NCBI RefSeq assembly: GCF_900129245.1
Contig: NZ_FQUT01000007.1
Span: 124,001-188,000, forward strand
Length of the DNA: 64,000 nucleotides
Direction: 5' to 3'
Source of the DNA: Chryseobacterium arachidis
GTDB taxonomy: Bacteria; Bacteroidota; Bacteroidia; Flavobacteriales; Weeksellaceae
In this document: piece after piece, positions 1 to 9,085 of the stretch
Layout of the letters: every line of letters begins with the position of its first letter
Position numbering within the stretch: position 1 is the stretch's first letter
The notes under the pieces: generated by a model
Told to the model about the DNA's origin: nothing
What the model saw: only the letters and a program-made list of their open reading frames with translations
Databases searched by the model: none
Program-made: the position numbers and the translations under genes

Positions 1-942
1 GTTAATAAAAAACTGCAAATTCAGTCAAAATCATCCAATCCAATTAACGGAAAACTAACTGTTAATAGTTTAAATAAAACATTCAGCATTCAGAAAAATC
101 AAGATACATCGATTGAAATTCCTGCAAATTATTTAAGCAAAGGAACAAATTCTATCGAGCTTGAATATAATGGAATCAAACAAAATATTGAAATCACAGA
201 TTGGGAAATCGAAAACCAAGGTCAGTTCAACAACATTTCTTTAGCATCAAAATACAATGAAAAAGTAACGGAGATTTTCAACCAAAAATACCTTTCACCA
301 AGATTGAAAGTTCCTACTCTACAGCTTCCGTGGCAGGGAATCGGAAACTGGTGTTATCCATTAATTACGGCTCAAATTGATGATTCTGGATTGATGAATA
401 AAAGAAAAAATGACAAAGTTGATTTCCTTGGAATTCCTTTTTTAATTGATAAAACGGATAAAAACATTGCCTTTGCAAGTCAGTGGGACAATTATCCGGA
501 TTCGATTGAAATTCCCTTGAATGGAAAAGGAAAGAAAATCTATTTTCTGATGGCTGGTTCTACCAATCCGATGCAGTCGCAGATTGTAAATGGAACAATT
601 ACGGTTCAATATGTTGACGGTTCAACTTCTGAATTGGAATTGAAAAATCCAGTGAATTGGTGGCCGATTGAGCAGGATTTGTTTGATGATAACTTTGCAT
701 TTGAAATTCCTGATGATAAAATTCCGTACAGAGTTCAACTGAAAACGGGAGAATTATATAAAGGCGGAACTTTAAGTCAATATTTGAGCATTAAAGGGTT
801 TACAGACCGTCAGGTTGATGGCGGAGCTGCAACGATTCTTGATTTGCCGATTGACCAAAATAAAGAATTAAAATCAATAAAATTAACGGCAGTGAGCAAT
901 GATGTGGTGATTGGAATGATGAGTGCCACGGTTTTGAGATAA
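1..942 (+). CDS. Glycosidase-like protein, C-terminal part (5' end outside window)
   Basis: The reading frame is open from the first base to a TAA at 940-942, so this is the last ~313 residues of a longer protein. The in-frame TTG at 304 is internal and is not a credible start. What is visible looks like beta-rich C-terminal domains of a secreted carbohydrate-active protein: many Asn/Thr/Asp-rich strands and an NWWPIEQD motif. I suspect a DUF4450-type protein of polysaccharide utilisation loci, but this is from memory of the family and unconfirmed. The gene is followed by a repeat hairpin and by another glycosidase-like gene on the same strand, so both probably belong to the pectin/rhamnose locus. 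No catalytic residue can be assigned from this portion. Confidence 0.6.
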   Translation, partial: VNKKLQIQSKSSNPINGKLTVNSLNKTFSIQKNQDTSIEIPANYLSKGTNSIELEYNGIKQNIEITDWEIENQGQFNNISLASKYNEKVTEIFNQKYLSPRLKVPTLQLPWQGIGNWCYPLITAQIDDSGLMNKRKNDKVDFLGIPFLIDKTDKNIAFASQWDNYPDSIEIPLNGKGKKIYFLMAGSTNPMQSQIVNGTITVQYVDGSTSELELKNPVNWWPIEQDLFDDNFAFEIPDDKIPYRVQLKTGELYKGGTLSQYLSIKGFTDRQVDGGAATILDLPIDQNKELKSIKLTAVSNDVVIGMMSATVLR

Positions 943-965
943 TTATAAATAAAATATAGTTGACG

Positions 966-1045
966 GTTTGTCATTCCGAGGAACGAGGAATCTATTAGAA
1001 AATTGAGATTCTTCACTACACTTCGTTTCGTTCAGAATGACAAAC
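966..1045. repeat. Intergenic inverted repeat, GTCATTC family, copy A
   Basis: GTTTGTCATTC at the left edge is mirrored by GAATGACAAAC at the right edge. Inner arms GAGGAATCT and AGATTCTTC also pair. Related units lie at 21705-21792 and 24863-24942, and a half unit at 8690-8724. It fills the gap between two plus-strand genes and could fold in RNA. REP-like element by structure; function unknown. Confidence 0.7.
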
Positions 1046-1072
1046 GTAAAAACATAAAATAAAAATTTAAAA

Positions 1073-3208
1073 ATGAAGAAAATTGCAATATATCTGAGTC
1101 TTTTCTGTATCGGGTTTTCGTCCCTGAATGCCCAAAAAATCGACCGAAAGAAGGTCGTTCAGAGACATAATGTGGTCAACACCAAAGCCGATACATTATC
1201 GACTTTAACGGTTGGAAACGGAAAATTTGCTTACACGGTTGACATCACCGGAATGCAGTCGTTCCCTGAATATTACAAAAACGGAGTTTCTTTGGGAACG
1301 CAGTCGGAATGGGGCTGGAACAGTTTTCCGAATACCGAAAATTTCAAATTTGAGGAAACTTTAAAACCTTACGATTTCAATAATGACGGTCGAAAAGCCT
1401 TGTACAGTGTTCAAATCAAGGAACCAGAACGCAACAAAAAGGCAGTTGAATATTTCAGAGTCAATCAACATCGTCTGCAACTCGGAAATGTGGGAATTGA
1501 ACTGATTAAAAAGAACGGTCAGAAAGCGCAGGTTTCAGATTTACAAAACATCAATCAGAAAATTGATTTGTGGACGGGAATTATCACGAGTGAATTTACT
1601 TTAGAAGGAACTCTAGTAAAAGTTTGGACAGCTTCTTTCCAAAATTCAGACAAAATCGGGGTAAAAATTGAGTCTGATTTAATCAGTCAAAAAAGATTGA
1701 AAGTTTTCGCAAAATATCCTTATCCAAGCGGACAGTTTTTGGATGAAGCAGCTTTTTATGGAAATGAAAATCAGCATTCAACAAAATTGATTTCATCAAA
1801 TTCAACTCAGGGATTGATTGAGCATAAATTACAGACTGCAGATTATTTTACGCAACTGTATTTCACTGATGGAAAATTAAGCGAGGCTGGAAAACATTAT
1901 TTTGTATTCGAACCTTCTTCAAAAAGCAAAAATTTAGAATTGACAGTTGAGTTTTCAGAGAAAAATCAGAAAACTTCAAAAAGCTTATTCGCTGACGCTG
2001 AAAAAGAAAGTGTTTCAGGATGGAAGAACTTCTGGGAAAGCGGTGCAGCTGTTGATTTTGAAGGAAGCACGGATAAAAGAGCGAACGAATTAGAGCGCAG
2101 AATTGTTCTGTCTGAATATTTAACAAAAGTTCAGTGTGGAGGAAGCAATCCGCCGCAGGAAACAGGTTTGACATTCAACAGTTGGTATGGAAAACCACAC
2201 ACCGAAATGCATTGGTGGCACGGTGTTCACTTCGCATTGTGGGGAAGACCGGAAATTTTGGAAAAGCAATTGGATTATTATTTCAGGTCATTTGATAAAG
2301 CTAAAAAATTAGCGGAAAGGCAAGGCTACAAAGGCGTTCGATGGATAAAAATGTCCGACAACGAAGGAAATGAAAGCCCGTCTTCCGTAGCCGCATTTTT
2401 GATTTGGGAACAACCGCATTTAATTTATATGACTGAACTTTTGTACCGTCACAACAAAGACAAAAAAGTTTTAGAAAAATATAAGGATTTGGTGTACGAA
2501 ACAGCAGAATTTATGGCTGATTTTGCAACTTACGATAAAGAGAAAAACCGTTATAATCTTGGAAAAGGCGTCATTCCGGCTCAGGAAGTTTTCCCTGCGA
2601 AAGATACTTTTAACCCGACTTATGAAGTGGCATATTGGGACTGGGCGTTGAAAGTAGCGCAACAATGGAAAGAAAGATTGGGTGAATCAAGAGATAAAAA
2701 ATGGGATGATGTGATTAATAAATTAGCTCCGCTTCCTATTCAGGATGGCGTTTATTTATCGACAGAATCGGCGAAAGATTCTTTCACTTTTCCTAAATGG
2801 ATGACCGACCATCCCGCTGTTTTAGGGGCTTTAGGAATGGTTCCGGAATCTCCGAAACTAGATAAAAAGATTATGAAAAATACGCTGGATATCGTTTGGG
2901 AAAGATGGAACTGGGGCCACACCTGGGGTTGGGATTTCCCAATGACAGCGATGACTGCAGCAAGATTGGGACTTCCGAACAAAGCATTGGATGCGCTTTT
3001 TATGGATATCCAGACGAATACTTATCTCAAAAACGGGCATAATTTCCAGGATGGAAGATTGAGAATTTATCTTCCCGGAAATGGTGGAATTCTGACGACC
3101 GTTGCAATGATGTTGGAAGGTTGGGACAATTCTACAGGACAATATCCAGGTTTCCCGAAAGACGGTTCTTGGAAAATAAAAGCGGAAGGATTCAAAAAGA
3201 TGCCTTAA
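1073..3208 (+). CDS. Secreted six-hairpin glycosidase-like protein
   Basis: 711 residues with an N-terminal Sec signal peptide (about residues 1-20, ending LNAQ), so it is exported. An N-terminal beta-rich region (about 25-320) is followed by a helical region rich in Trp and acidic residues. That region includes SWYGKPHTEMHWWHGVHFALWG (around 370-392, written here in pieces: WYGKPHTEMHWW then HGVHFALWG) and WERWNWGHTWGWDFPM near 610-625. This layout of a beta-sandwich plus (alpha/alpha)6 barrel is that of GH65/GH95/GH63-like inverting glycosidases. I cannot place it in a numbered family or name the substrate; its place in a rhamnogalacturonan locus suggests a pectin side-chain or oligosaccharide. 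A terminator follows at 3234-3263. Confidence 0.65.
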   Translation: MKKIAIYLSLFCIGFSSLNAQKIDRKKVVQRHNVVNTKADTLSTLTVGNGKFAYTVDITGMQSFPEYYKNGVSLGTQSEWGWNSFPNTENFKFEETLKPYDFNNDGRKALYSVQIKEPERNKKAVEYFRVNQHRLQLGNVGIELIKKNGQKAQVSDLQNINQKIDLWTGIITSEFTLEGTLVKVWTASFQNSDKIGVKIESDLISQKRLKVFAKYPYPSGQFLDEAAFYGNENQHSTKLISSNSTQGLIEHKLQTADYFTQLYFTDGKLSEAGKHYFVFEPSSKSKNLELTVEFSEKNQKTSKSLFADAEKESVSGWKNFWESGAAVDFEGSTDKRANELERRIVLSEYLTKVQCGGSNPPQETGLTFNSWYGKPHTEMHWWHGVHFALWGRPEILEKQLDYYFRSFDKAKKLAERQGYKGVRWIKMSDNEGNESPSSVAAFLIWEQPHLIYMTELLYRHNKDKKVLEKYKDLVYETAEFMADFATYDKEKNRYNLGKGVIPAQEVFPAKDTFNPTYEVAYWDWALKVAQQWKERLGESRDKKWDDVINKLAPLPIQDGVYLSTESAKDSFTFPKWMTDHPAVLGALGMVPESPKLDKKIMKNTLDIVWERWNWGHTWGWDFPMTAMTAARLGLPNKALDALFMDIQTNTYLKNGHNFQDGRLRIYLPGNGGILTTVAMMLEGWDNSTGQYPGFPKDGSWKIKAEGFKKMP

Positions 3209-3233
3209 AAAAATTCACATTCATAATTACTGG

Positions 3234-3263
3234 AGTCTGTCCCGAAAGGGGCAGGCTTTTTTT
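3234..3263 (+). terminator. Rho-independent terminator after the glycosidase gene
   Basis: AGTCTGTCCC, a GAAA tetraloop and GGGGCAGGCT form a 10-bp stem with two G-U pairs in RNA, followed by a run of seven T. It lies 26 bp after the stop codon at 3208. The rest of the 3264-3534 gap is AT-rich leader of the next gene with no further structure that I can support. Confidence 0.8.
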
Positions 3264-3534
3264 ATTTAAATTCGGAATTTTAAGTTTCAGTCTGCTATGC
3301 ATTTATGACTCAAAAATATACAGATTTTAACTTTAGGGTAAGAAAATGGTGATTTTAAGAACCAAAACTTCAATAAATCATAAAACAACAATCATTTAAT
3401 AATCAAATATTTAAAGCCAATCTTATCATAAATACATGACGATTATCAGTTATTGTAAATTTTTGTATCTTGTCTTCAACCGTTTAGCAATTTTTAAATG
3501 AGTTATTAATTAATAATATCTCCTTCCTGAAGTC

Positions 3535-4581
3535 ATGGCAGAAACTTTTGAAATACATATCAACGAAAACTCCAGAGTTCCCAAATACAAACAGATCGTA
3601 GATTCTATTCTTAATGGAATCGACGGTGGAGAAATCAAAATCGGTGAAAAAATCCCATCTATCAATGAGTTGAGTGAATCCTGCTTCCTTTCGAGAGATA
3701 CGGTGGAAAAAGCCTATAAAGAACTTAGAAAAAGGCAGATCATAGAGTCGGTAAAAGGTAAAGGATATTATATTTCGCGCATCAATAAGAATGACAGCAT
3801 CAATATTTTCTTCCTGATCAATAAGCCGAGTACGTACAAAATGATGATCTACAATTATTTTGTGAATGCCATTGGTACCAAAGGCAATGTGGAGATGTAC
3901 ATTTACCACTGCGACGAAACACTTTTCATCAATGCTTTGAAGAAAAATATGGGCGGATTTGATTATTATGTGATCATGCCCCATTTCCGAGACGATCAGT
4001 CCAAACACACGAGTTCTACGCAGGAAGTTCTGGATATGATCGAAAAAATTCCAAAAAATAAATTGTTGATTTTGGATAATACAAAACCTAATATTTCAGG
4101 GGAATACGGTTCTATTTTTCAGGATTTTGAGCATGATATTTACAATGCTTTAAAGGAAGGTTTAGATAAAATCAAAAAGTACGAAAAGATCATCCTGGTT
4201 TATCCCGATAAATCGATTCACCCCTATCCTTTCAGAATTGTAAGAGGTTTTGAGCAATTTTGCAGAGATTTCAAGCTGGATTATGAAATTTTGGATGAAA
4301 TTTACCCCGACATGGAATTGCAGGACAAAGATATTTTCATCACGATTCGTGAGCGTGATTTGGTGAATTTGGTAAAACAAATCAGACAGAAAAATCTTAA
4401 ACTGGGTGAAGACATCGGCATTATTTCTTACAATGAAACGCCCTTGAAAGAATTGTTAGGAATTACCGTTATCACTACGGATTTCAAAGCGATGGGAGAA
4501 TCTGCGGCTTATATGATTTTGAAGAATAAAAAAGAGCAGGTGAATAATGTGTTTAAGTTTATTCAGAGAGATTCTTTATAA
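3535..4581 (+). CDS. GntR-type transcriptional regulator with sugar-binding domain, probable rhamnose regulator
   Basis: 348 residues. Residues about 12-80 form a GntR winged helix (VPKYKQIVDSIL ... LSRDTVEKAYKEL ... GKGYYIS). Residues about 85-340 resemble a LacI/periplasmic-binding-protein sensor domain (LGEDIGIISYNETPLKEL near the end), as in GntR regulators that sense sugars. It is the only DNA-binding regulator in the locus and sits next to the L-rhamnose genes. My inference is that it controls the four promoters that share the 19-bp motif (12880, 18314, 19719, 34810). Rhamnose regulators of the GntR class are known in Bacteroidota, while B. thetaiotaomicron uses an AraC-type RhaR. Effector unproven; rhamnose or rhamnulose is likeliest. 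Confidence 0.75.
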   Translation: MAETFEIHINENSRVPKYKQIVDSILNGIDGGEIKIGEKIPSINELSESCFLSRDTVEKAYKELRKRQIIESVKGKGYYISRINKNDSINIFFLINKPSTYKMMIYNYFVNAIGTKGNVEMYIYHCDETLFINALKKNMGGFDYYVIMPHFRDDQSKHTSSTQEVLDMIEKIPKNKLLILDNTKPNISGEYGSIFQDFEHDIYNALKEGLDKIKKYEKIILVYPDKSIHPYPFRIVRGFEQFCRDFKLDYEILDEIYPDMELQDKDIFITIRERDLVNLVKQIRQKNLKLGEDIGIISYNETPLKELLGITVITTDFKAMGESAAYMILKNKKEQVNNVFKFIQRDSL

Positions 4582-4676
4582 TCTTTTATAATTTTCAGAT
4601 TACAACAAGCGCAATCGATTACATAAATATATTTGTTCTTGATTTACTCAATAATTTTAATACAATTAATTTAAAT

Positions 4677-5111
4677 ATGATTAAAAAATTCATTTTTGCT
4701 GTAAGTTTTCTTATAGTAATTGCTGTTTCCGCACAAAAAAAGAATGATTCTGAATTGGTAACTGAGGTCTCAGAAAAACTCAGACTGGCAATGGTAAGCG
4801 GAGAAAAAACTGCTCTGGAATCTTTGATTTTACCTGAGCTGACTTACGGACATTCGGGAGGTCACATTGACGATGCAAAGGAATTTGTGGATAAATTGGT
4901 CAGTAAAAAGTCGGATTTTGTGACCATTGATATTACCAATCAAAATGTACAGGTTGTAGGGAATACAGCGATTGTTCGTCATCATTTATATGCAACGACT
5001 GCCGATGCTGGAAAAGCTCCTGGAGATGTGAGCCTGGATATTGTTTTAGTCTGGGTTAAAATGAAAAAGGATTGGAAATTGCTGGCGAGACAGGCGGTGA
5101 AGGCGAAGTAG
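4677..5111 (+). CDS. Secreted DUF4440/SnoaL-like (NTF2-fold) protein
   Basis: 144 residues with a signal peptide (about 1-19, ending VSAQ). The rest fits the NTF2-like DUF4440 fold: an N-terminal helix with VTEVSEKLRLAMVSGEKTALESL, a DDAKEFVDKL helix, then beta strands ending VLVWVKMKKDWKLLARQAVK. Such proteins are often small exported proteins of unknown substrate. It begins 95 bp after the regulator and may share its transcript, but nothing ties it directly to rhamnose use. Confidence 0.7.
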   Translation: MIKKFIFAVSFLIVIAVSAQKKNDSELVTEVSEKLRLAMVSGEKTALESLILPELTYGHSGGHIDDAKEFVDKLVSKKSDFVTIDITNQNVQVVGNTAIVRHHLYATTADAGKAPGDVSLDIVLVWVKMKKDWKLLARQAVKAK

Positions 5112-5299
5112 AGCTTGTAAAGTAAAAGAAAGGTAAAAACAAGTTATAAAATTGAATTGAGAAATTGATTTCTGACGTTAATTCAATCAGGTTTATAACT
5201 TGTTTTTTTTATAGAATTAATTTCAACATCTTGTCTAAATATTTTTCTTTATCATTTAATTTATTTTTTATATTTACCGCCAAATTAATAAATAAAACC

Positions 5300-5860
5300 A
5301 TGAAAAAAAATGACTCTTCTAAGAGTTTATTATTCAGTACTTTACTTTCATTTTCCTGTCTCTTATGTTTTTCTCAAAACTATCCTTTAAAATTCGGAGT
5401 TAAAGCAGGATGGAATTATTCTAATGTTAATGCAGTTGATAGGAATGGTGGGCCCTCAGGATATTTAAGTAACGGAGGCGAATTATATGGAGGTATAAAT
5501 TTGGAAAAACAATTGTCAGCAAAATCATTTGTCCAGACTAATGTATTGGTTTCATATACCGATAGAGTTACATTTTTAGAACTTGCTTTGTACTATAAAT
5601 ATAATTTTTACAAACGATTTTCTTTATTAGCAGGACCAAAATTAAACTATATTCCGGACAATGAAACAAGCCAGCCTTATCATTTTAACAGAAGATTTGG
5701 TTATAGTGGAGATTTAGGAATAGATTATAAGATATCCAATCATTTTACAGTAGAAGGCACATTTTCCAAAGGATTTACAAAACAATATGATGATATTATT
5801 TTAGGTTATTACGACTCTAAAAGAGATGTTTATAGAATTGGAGTAATATATTATTTTTAA
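5300..5860 (+). CDS. Outer-membrane beta-barrel protein, porin/PorT-like
   Basis: 186 residues from the ATG at 5300. The frame is open further upstream, but only this start is followed directly by a signal peptide (MKKNDSSKS, a hydrophobic core, then CFSQ). The mature part has the alternating pattern of small flavobacterial beta-barrels: LKFGVKAGWNYSNV at the start, strands of about 10 residues such as FYKRFSLLAGPKLNYI, and a C-terminal strand ending in an aromatic residue (YRIGVIYYF). This is typical of an outer-membrane-inserted protein. Role unknown. It ends just before a strong bidirectional terminator. Confidence 0.7.
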   Translation: MKKNDSSKSLLFSTLLSFSCLLCFSQNYPLKFGVKAGWNYSNVNAVDRNGGPSGYLSNGGELYGGINLEKQLSAKSFVQTNVLVSYTDRVTFLELALYYKYNFYKRFSLLAGPKLNYIPDNETSQPYHFNRRFGYSGDLGIDYKISNHFTVEGTFSKGFTKQYDDIILGYYDSKRDVYRIGVIYYF

Positions 5861-5903
5861 AAATTTTAAATTTCACAGTAATTATCTTAAAATCTTTATT
5901 AAT

Positions 5904-5946
5904 AAAAAAATGGATCCGTATCTGTTCTGATACGGATCCATTTTTT
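5904..5946. terminator. Bidirectional terminator between convergent genes
   Basis: Perfect 12-bp arms TGGATCCGTATC and GATACGGATCCA with a 6-nt loop, flanked by A7 on the left and T6 on the right. It can end transcripts from both the plus-strand barrel gene and the minus-strand rhamnose operon. Confidence 0.9.
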
Positions 5947-6011
5947 CAGATTTAATCTTCCTTTCGTTTTTATCATTTATATTCCGAGAATTATATTATT
6001 TAGTTAAAAAA

Positions 6012-7163
6012 CTATTTTACCCTGAAATTCTGTAACTGCTCCGGTTTATCACAGCAAACCTGTTCCATAACCTGTCTAAACTGCATTTTCAGCATTTCGA
6101 TAATGTGATCACCACCTTTATCGCCCAAAGCACCGACTGCATACATGAAAGTTCTTCCCATAAAGGTAAATTCGGCACCACAACTTAAAGCACGGGCAAC
6201 ATCCGGGCCGGTTCTTATCCCACTGTCCATCATGATTTTAATCTGACCTTTATATTTTTCGCTGATTTCTTTTACCACAGCGATCGTAGATTCTCCTGCA
6301 TCAAGCTGTCTTCCGCCATGATTGGAAATAATCATTCCGTCGAAGCCTAAACGTACTGCTTCTGCGGCATCTTCATCAGAAGCAACACCTTTGATGACCA
6401 GCTTTCCTTTCCATTTATCGCGGATGGCTTTGATTCTATCAGAATTTAATCTTCCTGAAAAAGTAGAATTCATGAACTGTCCCAATTGTTTTACGTTCAT
6501 GGTTTTATCCATGTATTTTTCCATGGTTTTAAAACTCGGAACGCCGTGTTTCAGCATTTCCAAACACCACTGAGGTTTTACCAAAGCCTGAGAAACATTT
6601 CTGAAATTTAGTTGTGGAGGCATTGCCAAACCGTTTCTGATTTCTTTTGCTCTGTACCCAAAAGTGGGAACATCCGATAAAACACAAAGTACATCGTAAC
6701 CGGAAGCTTCACAACGGTCGAGAATATCGTCTCTCAACCATTCTTCTTTCGGATGATATAACTGATACCAAGCTTTTCCTTCCGTTAATTCAGCAATTCT
6801 TTCGATGCTGCTTGTTGTTACGGTACTTAAAATGAAAGGAATATTATGTTTAAAAGCTGCTTTTGCCAAAATTTCAGGAGCATTCGGCCACATTAACCCC
6901 TGTAAACCCACCGGAGAAATTCCGAAAGGTGCAGAATAGGTTTTTCCGAATAATTCGGTTTCCATATTGGCTTCTGCGTAGTTGTTGTTCAGATATTGCG
7001 GACGAAGCAAAACTTCACGCAATTCGCTTGTATTTCGGTCGCGGTTGATGTTTTCATTACAGCCTCCGTCCAGATATTCAAAGGCAAAACGGGGCATTCT
7101 TTTTTGAGCTCTTTCAATTAAAAGTTCAAGCGATGCATATTTGGTATCAAATGGAAATGCCAT
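6012..7163 (-). CDS. lldD: FMN-dependent alpha-hydroxy-acid dehydrogenase, probable L-lactate dehydrogenase
   Basis: 383 residues, the usual length of LldD/glycolate oxidase proteins. Seen: YLDGG at 30-34, the catalytic SNHGGRQLD with His282 and Arg285, and DSGIR at 313-317 that closes the FMN site. The family oxidises L-2-hydroxy acids to 2-keto acids with FMN, passing electrons to quinone or oxygen. The upstream fused enzyme (10722-12824) is expected to yield L-lactate from lactaldehyde, so this gene would complete rhamnose catabolism by making pyruvate. It is the last gene of the minus-strand rhamnose operon, 124 bp after the kinase. Exact hydroxy-acid specificity cannot be read from sequence. 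Confidence 0.85.
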   Translation of the reverse strand: MAFPFDTKYASLELLIERAQKRMPRFAFEYLDGGCNENINRDRNTSELREVLLRPQYLNNNYAEANMETELFGKTYSAPFGISPVGLQGLMWPNAPEILAKAAFKHNIPFILSTVTTSSIERIAELTEGKAWYQLYHPKEEWLRDDILDRCEASGYDVLCVLSDVPTFGYRAKEIRNGLAMPPQLNFRNVSQALVKPQWCLEMLKHGVPSFKTMEKYMDKTMNVKQLGQFMNSTFSGRLNSDRIKAIRDKWKGKLVIKGVASDEDAAEAVRLGFDGMIISNHGGRQLDAGESTIAVVKEISEKYKGQIKIMMDSGIRTGPDVARALSCGAEFTFMGRTFMYAVGALGDKGGDHIIEMLKMQFRQVMEQVCCDKPEQLQNFRVK

Positions 7164-7287
7164 AGTTTGTTTGATGTTTGATGTTGGGTGATGGATGTTT
7201 GATAATTGATGATAGACGATACAAAATTAATTAATATGTATATTTTTATTTAACTTCCAGCATCTGACTTCCAGCTTCCAACAAAAT

Positions 7288-8673
7288 TTATAAATTAAAA
7301 ATTAAAGGTTGCAGCACTTTCATCTGATAATGCTGCTGTAAAAAAGTTTCGTCTATCTTTTTGTTGGAAATCACCATCGAAGCTCCTAATGCAGAACCCA
7401 GCGGAGAATGCGTAGACATCACATTGTAATGCTGAAAATGATGCGACATCAGTTTCATAAATACATCATTGTCTGTAAATCCGCCATCAATGTAAATGTT
7501 CTCAATCTCTGAATTTCCGATGGCATTTTTGATCGTGTGAATCTGTAAATCCATCAACTCAATCATCAGCTGATGATACGCTTCTTCAAATGTTGCAAAG
7601 GAGTTTAAATCTGTCTCGCTGATCATTTTTCTTTTTAAAATTATGCCTTCAAAACGGAAATACACCGCTTTATGCTTCATCAAACGCAGATACAAATCCT
7701 GATCGAACTGAACCTCTCTATGGAAACCATATTCTTTTCCATAATGAGCACACAGCTTTTCAACCTGAATTTTATATTCATTCCCCATGAAAAAACGGGA
7801 TGCTTTCACACGTTTTCCATCGATTCGCATATAATTCAGGCAGTTGTTTTCGATATCTTCATCCGTTAAACTTTCATCGTTAAAAGGATTCAGGGAAATA
7901 CTCCAGGTTCCTGTCGAAAGCAATAGAAAAGGTTCTTTTTTACTTAAAATATAAGGTAAAAGCGCTGAAGAACTGTCGTGAATTCCAACGCCTATTTTTA
8001 TTTTTTTATTTCTGTAAGATGTATTGATACTTGCAGAAGTTGGTACAATCGGAGGTAACAAAGCATCGATTTCCTCTTCGTAAACCCAGTCGTGATAATC
8101 ATTTTTATCGTAATCCCACAAATTGGTGTGGCAGCCTATCGAAGTAAATTCCGACACACAGATTCCGGTAAACAAATACGATAAATACTGAGGCAAATGT
8201 AAACTGTAGCGGATTTTTTTGAAGACTTCCGGATGCCTGTATTTTAACCAAAACAACTGCAATCCTGAATTGAGCATTCCTGCTTGTGGAGAAGCTGTTT
8301 CACGGGCAATTTTCAGTTTGCTTCCGTGTTTCTCATAGAATAAATCCAGTATTTCATCTTCCATCGGTTTGGTGTAATTGTACAAAGGCGTCAGAACATT
8401 TCCTTTCTGATCCAAGTGTACAAAACTCGCTCCGTAAGTAGAGAAATTGATGGCTTTTACTTCAAAGTTTTCATCGTCAAGAATGGCATTAAAATTATCT
8501 TTGATCCAGTTTTGCAAAGCGACCAGATCTTCCGTGGGATAACCGTCTTCATCGGTCGTAAGTGGCAATTCTGTATACTCACGAACAACTTCTTTGTAAT
8601 TTTTATCAAACAGAAAAAACTTTTTGTTGGTTTTTCCAATATCAAATACGATGGTTACCTTTTTTTTAGACAT
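7288..8673 (-). CDS. rhaB: FGGY-family carbohydrate kinase, probable L-rhamnulokinase
   Basis: 461 residues from the ATG at 8673. An in-frame ATG further upstream would read through a repeat element (8690-8724), so it was rejected. N-terminal phosphate-1 motif VFDIGKTNKKFFLFD and C-terminal NIYIDGGFTDNDVFMKL plus SPLGSALGASM are those of FGGY kinases with the ASKHA fold. With the isomerase upstream it would phosphorylate L-rhamnulose at O-1 using ATP. Substrate is assigned from the operon. Another FGGY substrate such as fuculose is possible in principle, but the neighbours all point to rhamnose. Confidence 0.85.
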   Translation of the reverse strand: MSKKKVTIVFDIGKTNKKFFLFDKNYKEVVREYTELPLTTDEDGYPTEDLVALQNWIKDNFNAILDDENFEVKAINFSTYGASFVHLDQKGNVLTPLYNYTKPMEDEILDLFYEKHGSKLKIARETASPQAGMLNSGLQLFWLKYRHPEVFKKIRYSLHLPQYLSYLFTGICVSEFTSIGCHTNLWDYDKNDYHDWVYEEEIDALLPPIVPTSASINTSYRNKKIKIGVGIHDSSSALLPYILSKKEPFLLLSTGTWSISLNPFNDESLTDEDIENNCLNYMRIDGKRVKASRFFMGNEYKIQVEKLCAHYGKEYGFHREVQFDQDLYLRLMKHKAVYFRFEGIILKRKMISETDLNSFATFEEAYHQLMIELMDLQIHTIKNAIGNSEIENIYIDGGFTDNDVFMKLMSHHFQHYNVMSTHSPLGSALGASMVISNKKIDETFLQQHYQMKVLQPLIFNL

Positions 8674-8689
8674 TCTTGGGATGAATTTT

Positions 8690-8724
8690 TTGTCATTGCG
8701 AGGAGCGAAGCGACGAAGCAATCT
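8690..8724. repeat. Half copy of a GTCATTGCGAGG-type intergenic repeat
   Basis: TTGTCATTGCGAGGAGCGAAGC followed by GACGAAGCAATCT (quoted in two parts). Only one arm is present; the mirrored arm found in copies A-C is missing. It lies in the leader of the kinase gene. Confidence 0.5.
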
Positions 8725-8905
8725 TTTATTTAAACACAAATAGCATTAACATTCACAGTAATTTGTCTGTTTCTATTTTATTTTAACGCAAAGTCCGCAA
8801 AGATTTTCTTGGTTACTATGCATTTTTAAGTTCGCAAAGGTGTTCACTCAGCAAATGATAATTATATTTATTGAATATTCAATTTAAATTTAGTTATTTT
8901 AACAC

Positions 8906-9009
8906 CATTAAGGAGTGTTTAGACGGTAAGATGCATTAAGAAAAAATCCACTTATTTCTTAAGCAGCAACGCTTACATCCTAACAATCTAAACACTTTCA
9001 ACCTTAATG
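8906..9009. repeat. About 104-bp inverted-repeat element, CATTAAG family, copy 1
   Basis: Arms CATTAAGGAGTGTTTAGA and TCTAAACAC plus CCTTAATG mirror each other at the edges. Two related units of similar size lie at 13017-13119 and 29044-29150. This element, the half repeat at 8690 and an AT-rich stretch are what the 8674-9085 gap holds. Confidence 0.65.
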
Positions 9010-9085
9010 ATAAAAATATAAGGATACATATAATTAAAAACTTTCGATTGCACCTGAAAGTTTAAATTATCAAATTAAAACAAGC

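Noticed and set aside
304-942. A complete 212-residue gene starting with TTG at 304
   Set aside because: The frame is open back to base 1 with coding character throughout, so this is the end of a longer gene.
7288-8739. Longer kinase start at 8739
   Set aside because: The extra 22 codons are translated repeat sequence (GTCATTGCGAGG type); the ATG at 8673 directly precedes the conserved kinase start.
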